From contig NZ_LR134388.1 of NCBI RefSeq assembly GCF_900637685.1, positions 4,096,934 to 4,160,933 of the forward strand: 64,000 nt of DNA. The letters are read 5' to 3'. This DNA is from Legionella sainthelensi. Lineage in GTDB: Bacteria > Pseudomonadota > Gammaproteobacteria > Legionellales > Legionellaceae. Under the pieces are notes generated by a model. That model was not told where the DNA came from. It worked only from the letters and a program-made list of their open reading frames with translations, and made no database searches. Below, one piece after another: positions 45,932 to 56,200 of the stretch. The translations under genes were made by a program, and so were the position numbers. The stretch's first letter is position 1. Each line of letters begins with the position of its first letter.

Positions 45932-47164
45932 TCACTTTACTATATTGCTGGATTCAGTTTGCGTTTGAATTGGACTCTCATTACACGACCTCATCCTAAG
46001 ATATTCATCTTTAAATTGATTAGATAAGTCAGATGGGATTCTTTCTTCTTTCTGTTTGTTTTGACCCAACTTATTTTGCCGATTTGATAGGATATCTTCC
46101 TCAAGATTTGCAATTTCAGTCTTCAGCTGCCTCTTTTCTATTTTACTCAATGTACCATTTAACAACTGATTATTGATCTCAACCAGCCGCATACATTTAT
46201 CTTTCTTTTCTTGCATTTGGGTAAAAAAAGTAACCGAACCAGTTGAAGGGGCAACCGAAGCCGTTGGGGGCACAAACAAACTTAATGGTGAAGGCGTTTT
46301 GATACTGCCTGTATTTTGAGGCAACGGTTCCGCGATATTCATTATAGATTCTTGTTGAGGTAGTGATGTAGCTTGTATCTCAATAGAAAGGCCAGGAGAG
46401 TGTTGCTCTTCATTCTGTTGATTACTGAGGCCCAACTGAATATCTGTCCCAAGATTATCACTTTCATTTTCGAGTCCCGTATATTCATCGTCGCTCAATG
46501 AATCATCATTGATAAACTGATTATTAATTTCAACCAATCTCTTGAAGTTCTCTTTCTTTTGTTGCATTTGTGTTAAAAAAGCAACCGAACCTGCTGAAGG
46601 AGCAACTGGAGTCGGTGGATAAGGGGGCAAAATTAATGGCGAAGGCTTTTCGATCCTACCTGCATTATCATACGACTTTTTCACTTTATTCGCTATTGGG
46701 TCTGGTTGAGGTTCAAAATTCGCGTGAGCCTTAACGGGTGACTCATACAAGGCATCCCATGCTTTACTTATACGATTTATTACCTTAGATCCAGCAGTAA
46801 GAAGTCCACCACTTGCAATAAAACCACCAACTGCAAATACAGCAGCAACTAAGCCCACTTGAGCTATTAAGTTGGCACCAGCTATGGCCCCCAGAGTAAG
46901 ACCATAGGCCCCAAATCCCAGAATAGCAGATGCAACGGCAGGCCAAGCAAAGAAGGCAACTACGCCTAAAACTGCAGCAGCTAATACCATAGCACTTACT
47001 GCAATAATTGCTTTTTTATGTTTATTGATAAAAAGTTTTTTTGATTTCGGTACTTCCAATATAAGCTCTTGGGGATTTATATCCTGAATGATGGGAGAGT
47101 CTAGTGGTGGCGGCTCTGTTGGTTTATGTAGGTTTGTATGGTGTATTATGTCTTCAATGGACAT
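45932..47164 (-). CDS. hypothetical membrane protein with internal duplication
   Basis: This 410-residue protein has hydrophobic segments at about 52-73, 75-90 and 95-123, flanked by polar regions. The C-terminal half contains two related units of about 95 residues (173-265 and 290-383). Each reads as a Pro-rich leader, then VAPSxGSVxFxTQMQxKKxxxxRLVEINNQ and acidic, Gln/Asn-rich linkers. The C-terminus is polar (ESPIQTQTESSNIVK). The combination of membrane hairpins, coiled-coil stretches and a polar tail is often seen in Dot/Icm substrates. I do not recognise a family. Confidence 0.6.
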   Translation of the reverse strand: MSIEDIIHHTNLHKPTEPPPLDSPIIQDINPQELILEVPKSKKLFINKHKKAIIAVSAMVLAAAVLGVVAFFAWPAVASAILGFGAYGLTLGAIAGANLIAQVGLVAAVFAVGGFIASGGLLTAGSKVINRISKAWDALYESPVKAHANFEPQPDPIANKVKKSYDNAGRIEKPSPLILPPYPPTPVAPSAGSVAFLTQMQQKKENFKRLVEINNQFINDDSLSDDEYTGLENESDNLGTDIQLGLSNQQNEEQHSPGLSIEIQATSLPQQESIMNIAEPLPQNTGSIKTPSPLSLFVPPTASVAPSTGSVTFFTQMQEKKDKCMRLVEINNQLLNGTLSKIEKRQLKTEIANLEEDILSNRQNKLGQNKQKEERIPSDLSNQFKDEYLRMRSCNESPIQTQTESSNIVK

Positions 47165-47812
47165 ATTTTTCTCCCAATCTTATAAAAATTATTTAATAAT
47201 TTGTGCCTAAAGATGAATGCTTTTGTTCGCATTTCTTAGTCCTTTCTTGGTATTGATGTTTTACCCCCCCTTTCGCTTCTTAAAAATAACACCTCATGAC
47301 TCCTTTATTTTTCCTTCAAGAGTTTCCATTAGTGAAGGCTAGTTGGTTTTAATGCCTATGAATTTCACTTTATTTTTTAACTTAATGAATAAAATGAAAG
47401 CATTTATTAAATAAAATAACCAATGGATTAATCTTATGTGTCATATCAACTGTTTTGATATTTCATTATTATCAATAAATTAGAGCTGATTTAATACGAT
47501 GACTCTGCTAACGTACGAACCAAATATTTAATTGATTTCTAAAATACGATAAAGCAATCTTCAATTTTGGATTTTCAAATATGAAAAGAATCGAGTGCAA
47601 TTTCATCTCTTCATGACGAAACTGAAATCCTCGTCGTTGATCAAACCTTAAGGCGTAAGATCATCACTATCAGTGGTCACGGATTGATTGGCATGAGCAA
47701 GCAGGGAATTCGCCCATACTCACTTTATCGGGAGTGTTTTTAAGATAAAACTCGCTACACAAAAGAAACAATAACATTTATTTGTTGCTGTTTTAAAAAT
47801 GACTCTTAGTAT
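47165..47812. other. 648-bp gene-free stretch
   Basis: AT-rich and without a convincing open frame. It holds the promoter of the gene at 45932 and the 3' end of the kinase gene. A weak dyad, ACTC-N10-GAGT followed by TTTTT near 47720-47743, could be a terminator on the plus strand, but no plus-strand gene precedes it. Confidence 0.3.
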
Positions 47813-50254
47813 TTATTTAACTACTATATGGGTGTACTTATGTAACCATCGCGAGACCTCTTCAAGAGTTTGCTGATTCACTTCGATTACCTGATGATAG
47901 AGTTTATCCCGCATCACTTGATTTCCTGCTTTAGAATATTGTTCTAAATATTGGCAGGCTAAAAACATACGTCTAGTTCCTATACAGGCAACCCCTCCTT
48001 TTATTTTATGCGTCAAGTAATCAATTTGCCCCCAATCCTGCACCATGTAAGCCTTTTTCATATTTTGGATGTCTTGTTGTATCGTTGATGAAGTAAATTC
48101 TTTTAATAACTGAAACAATAAAGAAACGTCATTGATGTATCTCATTCCTTCTTGCGTATCAAAAAGTGACACTGAATCTAAAGACAATAATTCTTTAGCT
48201 ACAGGAAGTTCGAAATCAATACTGGAAATAGATGGTTGTGAACTTTGATTTCCAGTAATCGCGTCGCTTGATATAGGCTTATCCAAATGACACTTCTTCA
48301 TAATATCTTTTAGCATCTGCATGTTGATGGGTTTTCTAAATACCTCATTCATTCCCGCATGAAGACAATCAACTCGCGCGGTTTCTAGTGCATGACCTGT
48401 TAAGCCCACGATAGGAACCGCAAAAAATTTATTTATTTTTTCCCACTGCCTAATGTGTTTTACTAATTCAATTCCGGATATCTCCGCAAGACCAATATCC
48501 GTAATAATAAGATCGAAGCGCGTTGCTTTGACATATTCCAAAGCCTTGTTAGCATCCATAGCTGATGTGAATCGATGTCCTTCATTAGCAACAAATGATT
48601 CTAAAACTTTTAAAGCAACAGGGTTGTCTTCGACTAATAACAAATGAAGAGGACTCTCGTAAAGCTGGGATGGAGGTACTAATACCGAGCGTTGAGATTC
48701 ATTATGTTGATTCACAAACGACTCATCGCTTTCGTCTTTGGCAATTAAATTTTCTTTACATCCAATACGGCAACTTAAATCAAAAGAAATAGTAGTCCCC
48801 TCTCCTTCCTTACTTTCTAAAGTAAGATGACCACCTAATAAAGTCACATAAGATTGAACAATATGAAGACCAAGACCGTATCCCATTTGATTTCCTTCGT
48901 AAGAAGGATTAACACGGAAAAACTGCTCAAACACTTTATCTTTTTGCATTTCAGGAATGCCAATACCCGTATCTGAAACACTAAAATGCAACAGAGTATG
49001 AAAAGCAGTAAAAGATAAGGGTTTGACCGTAAGAGTAATACCCCCAACTTGAGTAAATTTTACGGCGTTTCCCAAAAGATTTAATAAAATGTGATGGATT
49101 TTTTTTCTATCACTGATAATAAATTGAGGGACATTGGAATCAACAGTGCATGTAAGGGTTAAATTTTTTGCTGCAACTGTTGGTGCTTCCAGTTTGATTA
49201 AATCATCAATACATTGACGTAATTCAAATACTTCCTCATGAATGTCCATTTCATTGGCACTGCCTGCGCGCACATCCTCCAATATCTCATTAAGCATGGT
49301 TAAGAGTTGATTGCCACTTTCATACAATAAATGTGCCTCTTCTTTATGCAAAGGATTGGTTAAATTTTTCTCCAATATCTCGGAAAGACCAATTACCCCA
49401 GTAAGTGGCGTGCGGATATCATGACTCATATTGGCAATAAATTCGGTTTTAGCGATTTCTGCCTGCTTTTCTTTGGTCACATCAATCGTGATACCCAATA
49501 CCCCAACAATTACACCACTTTCACTAGTAATAGGTACTTTACTTACCAGGGTATGGAACGTTTCCCCATTATGTCGTACCAAAATTTGCGGCAATTTTAA
49601 AACAGGCTTCCCATGTTGCAATATTTCCCTATCGACTTCACGATAACTTTCAGCAATTTCCCTATCTGAAAACAAATCGTAGTCGGTCTTTCCAATAATG
49701 TCATCGGAAGATTTTAGGCTAAAAAACTCGGCTGCCATTTCATTACACCCAACGTATTCTAGATCTTTATTTTTCCAATAGACATAACAGGGAATGCGAT
49801 TAATCATGCTCGATAGAAAATGACGAATTTCATCCACATACTGATTCACAGGAAGATGCTTTTCAAAAACATGCCCGGTAATTTTTTCTATTTCCTGTTC
49901 TAAAGTGACGTAGGTATCATCGACTTCTGAAATGTCTTTATCGAGTAAAAACCAATGTATTTTATTGTCTATAATGACCCTTACTTTACTCCATACTCGA
50001 TAATATTTATTAATAATCATAATCTTGGAGCAAATGAGGTTCATATTTTTATCTAAAATAGGTGGAAAACCGGCTTCTCCCCAAACGGATAGAAGAGGTT
50101 TTCCTATCCAAGAAGATGCTTTAATATTTAATATTTTTTTAGCACAACGATTAACCAAGACTACATTCATTAACCGATCGATTACGATTAAAGAACACGA
50201 GGCAATATCATAAGCTTTTGCCATCACAGGCAGTTCTTCTTGGGTTATTTTCAT
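47813..50254 (-). CDS. hybrid sensor histidine kinase (PAS-PAS-HisKA-HATPase-REC-Hpt)
   Basis: This 813-residue protein has two PAS-like domains (about 14-110 and 150-262; KTDYDLFSDREIAESYR) and HisKA with His278 in FIANMSHDIRTPLTG. HATPase follows, with N-box LLNLLGNAVKFT, DTGIGIP and GYGLGLHIV. REC has phosphoacceptor Asp586 (DLIITDIG) and Lys641, and the Hpt domain has His749 (LTHKIKGGVACIG). All relay residues are intact. No transmembrane segment is visible, so sensing is cytosolic. It lies 37 bases downstream of the NRPS-PKS gene on the same strand, and no output response regulator is adjacent. The final Hpt should pass phosphate to an unlinked regulator. Confidence 0.93.
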   Translation of the reverse strand: MKITQEELPVMAKAYDIASCSLIVIDRLMNVVLVNRCAKKILNIKASSWIGKPLLSVWGEAGFPPILDKNMNLICSKIMIINKYYRVWSKVRVIIDNKIHWFLLDKDISEVDDTYVTLEQEIEKITGHVFEKHLPVNQYVDEIRHFLSSMINRIPCYVYWKNKDLEYVGCNEMAAEFFSLKSSDDIIGKTDYDLFSDREIAESYREVDREILQHGKPVLKLPQILVRHNGETFHTLVSKVPITSESGVIVGVLGITIDVTKEKQAEIAKTEFIANMSHDIRTPLTGVIGLSEILEKNLTNPLHKEEAHLLYESGNQLLTMLNEILEDVRAGSANEMDIHEEVFELRQCIDDLIKLEAPTVAAKNLTLTCTVDSNVPQFIISDRKKIHHILLNLLGNAVKFTQVGGITLTVKPLSFTAFHTLLHFSVSDTGIGIPEMQKDKVFEQFFRVNPSYEGNQMGYGLGLHIVQSYVTLLGGHLTLESKEGEGTTISFDLSCRIGCKENLIAKDESDESFVNQHNESQRSVLVPPSQLYESPLHLLLVEDNPVALKVLESFVANEGHRFTSAMDANKALEYVKATRFDLIITDIGLAEISGIELVKHIRQWEKINKFFAVPIVGLTGHALETARVDCLHAGMNEVFRKPINMQMLKDIMKKCHLDKPISSDAITGNQSSQPSISSIDFELPVAKELLSLDSVSLFDTQEGMRYINDVSLLFQLLKEFTSSTIQQDIQNMKKAYMVQDWGQIDYLTHKIKGGVACIGTRRMFLACQYLEQYSKAGNQVMRDKLYHQVIEVNQQTLEEVSRWLHKYTHIVVK

Positions 50255-50291
50255 AAATTAGTTATTTTCATGATTTAAAATTTGCATCCTT

Positions 50292-53200
50292 TTATTGATA
50301 AAAATCACTTTTTTGCAAAAATTCAGCAATCATTTTGCTGTTTTCTTCATTCATAATCGTGTCATGATTCGCATCAATAATCCGACAGATAATGTTTCCT
50401 TTATTAAATTTAGCCCATCCATTATAAGGATCATCAATCTCTAGATACCCGTCATTCAATTTCTTAGCTTTAAACAGTATCATATCCTGATTTGTCCGTG
50501 TTGGTTCATGCTCTAACAACAACCTCATCCGCTCTGCAGCCAAATAAGCAAGCTCTTTAGATTTTTTATCGTCCATTGCGAAAAAATGTTCTATAGAGTA
50601 ACTGTCCTCACGCTGGCGTGGTGAAAATACAGACCAGCTTTCAATTAAAACTAATAAGCCTATCTCATGGTGTTGTTGCCGTAAACGATGAGCTATTTCA
50701 TAAACCATTGTCCCACCAAAAGAATATCCAACTAGATTATAAGGCCCTTGAGGTTGAATATGTAAAATCGCATCTACATACTGTTTTGCCATAGAATCAA
50801 TACTGTCATATAACATTTTCCCAACTGAAATGCTTGGATCTTGTATGCCGTAAATCGATGCAGATTTCCATAAGGATGCTATTTCATTAAAACAATAAAC
50901 CAAGCCGCTCACGGGATGACAAAAGAATAGCTTAGGTTTTAGCTCATCAACTTCATTTAAAGGCACAATAATATCTATGGTTTGTTTTTGGTTTTCGCTA
51001 ATCAATTGGCGCAATAAAGCAATAGTAGGTGCTTTATACATATGTTGTATCGATAAAGAACAATTGAATACCGCATTCATTTGTTCGACCAAAGACATTG
51101 CCTTTAATGAATGGCCACCTAAAGCAAAAAAATTATCTTCTCTACCTATGAAGTCTATGTGTAAACATTCCTGCCAGAGTTCAGCAAGCTGTTTTTCGAG
51201 TTCGTCTTCAGGCTCTGAATAAATAGTTTTAATGTTCAAATATTCCCTTGCTACGGTGTTTTTTGTCTCCTCCTGCTGATTTACAGGATTTGCCAAAAGC
51301 GCTTGATACCGAGCAAGCTCATAATTGGAAATGATAAGTTGTCTGTATGAAGTGGATAATGCGTTTAAAAATAAAGATTGACCTTCCTGTGAACTAATGT
51401 CATTGCCAAGATTAAATAAATTTAAAGCATTAGTTGTAGATGAATCGACACTCATACCCACATCACGCCAAGTATTCCAATTGAGGCTCAAGGTAAATTT
51501 TGAATGGAATAAATTCGATTGTGCCATAACATCCAAACCCGCATTTGCTGCACTATAATCTAGCTGACCTTTCGCTCCTACCACAGCTGCGATGGAGGAT
51601 ATCAACACGACAAAATCAAGTATCGGTAAGTTGTGTGTTGCTTTTGCAAGATAATAAGCCCCATAAATTTTAGTGGAGAGCACTTGATGTGCTTTTTCAT
51701 GGGTCTTTAATTGAATAACTCCTTTTCCTGCCCTACCTGCCGCATGAATAAGTCCATTCAATTTTCCAAAATTTAGAAAAATCCAATGCAATAATTGCGA
51801 TACCTCTTGTTCATTAGTTACATCACATGGATACAAATTGATTGAAGCACCTAAACTTTCGATGTATTTTAATTGGCTTATTGTGCCATGTTCTTCATGG
51901 TTTTTGTCCTTTAAAATCTGTGTCCATTGGTCTTGTGGAGGATATGATCGCCTAGAACTTAAAATGAGAATCGGTTGAGATACCTGAGTTGCTATTGCCT
52001 CACTTAATGCTAGCCCTATTCCTCCAAGCCCTCCGGTGATAAGATAAATACCCTTATCAGAAAGCCGTGATTTTAAAAAATTATTTTCAATGGCTACATG
52101 GGAAGGAAGCCAACGATAATTATTACGGTATGCAATAAGAATATTCTCGGATTTATCAATGAGCGTGGCGAGAATATCCGCAAATATCAATGTTAAATCA
52201 ACACCTTTGACATCACGCGCAATATCAACCATGAGACAACGAATTAAAGGATGTTCTAAGGGAACTACACGACAAAAACTTGATAGAGTTGCATTGGCGG
52301 GAGACAAACGTTCCGTTCCTAAAACAGGTTGCGTACCATGCGTCATGATACAACAACTCAATTCATGTTGAGCTCCGATGAGCTCAACATAGGATTGAAT
52401 CACATACAAGAGACTATAAAATCCCTTATCGAAACCGCTCTCAATAGTTGTGTCATTTTGTGGTTCTTCAATGGCATCAAGTGACCAACAATGAATAAAT
52501 TTTGGATGGTTTAATGCTTTCTTTAAACAATTAAAACAGTCAATATAATGCTCTTTAACTGCAGGATTAATGGTAAAGTGAGTTTGGGAATGAATGATAA
52601 ACTCATCACCCGCTTCAATAATAACAGGTTGTGCGTTATAAAAACTCAACACATTAATAATCTGTTGGCCTATATCCATTGTGTCTTTAAACACTACCCA
52701 TTGATAATCGCTTACCTTACAAGCATGACTCACTTCACTCAATGCCTCACGTGTCCAAACAGGGCTATATAGCGTTGTGCCTTTATTATGCTTTAAAGAG
52801 CCTTCATCGGGATGTATCCAATAGCGTTGCCTTTGAAATGCATAAGTAGGCAAAGCAATTTTTTTTCGAATCGAAGATCCATACACAGGATCTAAAAGAA
52901 CGGAAACCCCTTTAGTCCACAATCGCCCAAGTGTAGTAAGAAATTGAGTCATATCAGATACAGCTTTATAACGACCTGGAAGTGTAGGCGTTACAAAAAT
53001 AGGTTGCGATGACATCGTAGTGACAAATCCACATAAAGATTGGCCTAAACCCACCTCAACAAAAAGTGGATGCTCATCTTGTAACAAAAGATGAACTCCT
53101 CGAGCAAACTGTACTGTATGACGTAAATGACGGTACCAATAATCAGGACTCATAGCGTCTTCAGCAGAAAGCCAATCCCCTGTGACATTCGATACAATAG

Positions 53201-56200
53201 GTATCGTTGGCGGTGAAAGTGTAATATTAGAAAAAAGCTCTTTAAATGGTTTTTCCAAACACTCCATCATATCACTGTGAAAAGCATGACTTACCTTTAA
53301 TTTGTGATACTGTTTTTTGTGTTTCATCAGGTGTCTTTCTAAGATTTCAATGCGTTCAGGACTTCCAGCAAGCACGTATTGGTGTGTGGCATTATGCAGT
53401 GCCAGGCTCACACCTGCAATTAATTGATATTCTTGACATTCCTCATCCGAACATTCTATTGACAACATCTGTCCAGCAGGTACATTAGCCATCAACAGTC
53501 CTCGTTCACATACCAGTGCAATACCATCTTCAAAGGAAAAAACACCCGCAAGACAAGCTGCCACATATTCCCCAATACTATGTCCTATCAGTACATCAGG
53601 TTGCACACCGCAATCCATAAGTAATCGTGCCAATGCATATTCAATAATAAATAATGCCGGTTGGGTAAATTGTGTTGGCGCTAAGGAATCCGTAGCTGAA
53701 TTTTTTATGAGATAAAGCAAATCACAATTTAAATAATGATTTGCTGCGTTGATACCCTGTAATACGTACTCCCTGAAACGCGGAATAAGATCAAATAACT
53801 CCATCGCCATTCGAGGATACTGCGTGCCTTGGCCACTGAACATCAGGACTACACTGTATTGCAGTTCATCATCACAATATACAGAATAATTTTCCTGAAA
53901 ACCCTTTTGAATTTCGATAATCTTCTTACCCACACTAAAATGACGCCAATTGAAATCATCTCTCCCCTTGTGCAAAGTGTAAGCTATGTTTCTAAGCATG
54001 TAATCATGACACTCATCCGTACTTAAATACTGATCGAGTTTTTGAATTTGTTCTTCAAGAGCGCGTTGTGTTTTTCCAGATATCATCACCAATTCTTCGG
54101 TTTGCAACAAGCGCGGTGTAGATTGTTGGTGCACATCATAATCACTTAAAATCATATGAACATTGGTTCCCCCAACACCAAAAGAACTTATTCCTGCATA
54201 ACGCACTCCATGATCATTTTCCCAATCCATCAATTGGTCATTGACATAAAAAGGGCTTCCTTCAAGACCCAAATGGGGATTAGGTTTATCAAAATAAATC
54301 AGAGGTGTAATTTTTTTATAATACAAACACAAGGCTGTTTTGATTAATCCTGCAATTCCTGCCGCCACATCGGTATGGCCTATATTGGCTTTCACTGAGC
54401 CTAAGGCGCAATAATGGCTACGATCGGTTTGTTCCCGATATACTGCAGATAAGGCATGAATCTCAATAACATCTCCCAGTGCGGTGGCAGTTCCATGAGT
54501 CTCAACAAAACTGATTTGCTCTGGGGTTATTTTTGCCTGACATAAAGCATCTTTAATACAAGACACCTGGCCACTCATACTCGGAGCGGTAAACCCTAAT
54601 TTATCGACACCATCATTGTTTACTCCTCGTGATTTAATTACTGCATAAATAGTATTGCGATCGTTGATAGCATCCTCCAAACGTTTAAGGACTACGACTC
54701 CTACTCCATTTGAAAATACAGTACCATTTGCTTTAGAAGAGAAAGGTCGACAATAGCCATCTGGCGAAACAATACTTCCTGGCTGATAGATGTATCCATC
54801 GATCTGAGGTATCGTAATGCAACTAGCCCCTGCTAAAGCAATATCACTATGCCCTAAAATCAAATCCTGACATGCATGATCGACAGCAATTAATCCAGTA
54901 GAGCAGGCCGTGTTCACATTCACGCTTCTTCCTTTTAAATTGAGACGATATGAAGTTTGAGTACTTAACATGCTAAGACTGGTAGCTATGCGTTGGTGAA
55001 ACAGATCATACTCACGGCAAAATCGATTATTTTTTAACAGGTTTTCATGTAAATAAGTGCTGTCCGTCATCCCAGCAAAAACACTGATCGTTCTTTCTTC
55101 TTGTTTTTTAGGAGCTACGGCAGCATGCTCTAATGCCTCCCATGCACATTCTAGAAAAATCCGTTGTTGAGGATCAGTAATGTTTGCATCTACGGGACTA
55201 AAATTAAAAAATGAAGCATCAAATTGATCGATGTCTGTAAGTACACCTTTCACTGGTACAAAATTAGAAGTTTTTTGCAATGAACTACTAAACTCCTCCG
55301 AATTAAATCGAGTTAAACAATCCTTTCCCTGACATAAGTTATCCCAAAACTGATCGATATTGTTTGCCCCTGGAAAACGACAACTCATGCCAACAATGGC
55401 AATATCCCAAGAGGCAGTGGAGTGTATTTCTCGCACCATAGGAACATCAATATCCCCTTCGATATACTTCGTTAATTTATGAATTGTTGGGTGCTCTAAA
55501 AGATCAACGACTTGTAATTCTGTATGTAATGCCTGATTAATAAGTGTACATGCTTCAGTAATCAGCAGTGAGGTAGCCCCCAAATCGAATAAATTTTTAT
55601 TAACCTCAATATGAGAACGATTTAACAAATGATTCCAAATCTCTTTTAATGTTTCTTCTGTTTTGTTGGTTAATGATTTATCGATATAAAAAGATAAATC
55701 CGTATGGGGTATTTGATCTAACTTAGTCTTATCAATTTTACCTATGGGTGTTAAAGGCAACTCATCTACCATGACGTATTTGGCAGGTAACATGTAACTT
55801 GGCAATTCTTGGCTTAAGAATTCTCGCAGTTCGTCTGCATGAATTTTCGTATGTGGAGAAGAAAACACAATATAAGCAGTAAGCATTTTATGCAAACCAC
55901 CACCCATTTCTACAACCACAGCAGCAAGACTCACCTCATTGTGTTTCATGAGTTTCCGCTCTACCTCGCTAAGATGTATGCGATACCCCCCAACTTTTAC
56001 TTGATCATCTACTCTTCCGGTATAGAGAAGTTCGCCCGTAGGCAGTTTCTTTACCAAATCACCAGTTTTGTACATTCTTTCGAAAGGTGCAGTTTGGCAA
56101 AATGGATTTTTAATAAATTTTTCAAAAGTTATCTCTTCACTACGATGATAACCAAGGGCCAAATGAATACCACTTAGATACAATTCACCTTCATCTGCTT

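Noticed and set aside
52700..52900. Dehydratase domain between AT and KR
   Set aside because: No HxxxGxxxxP motif is present; residues 1490-1725 look like the structural half of the KR domain.
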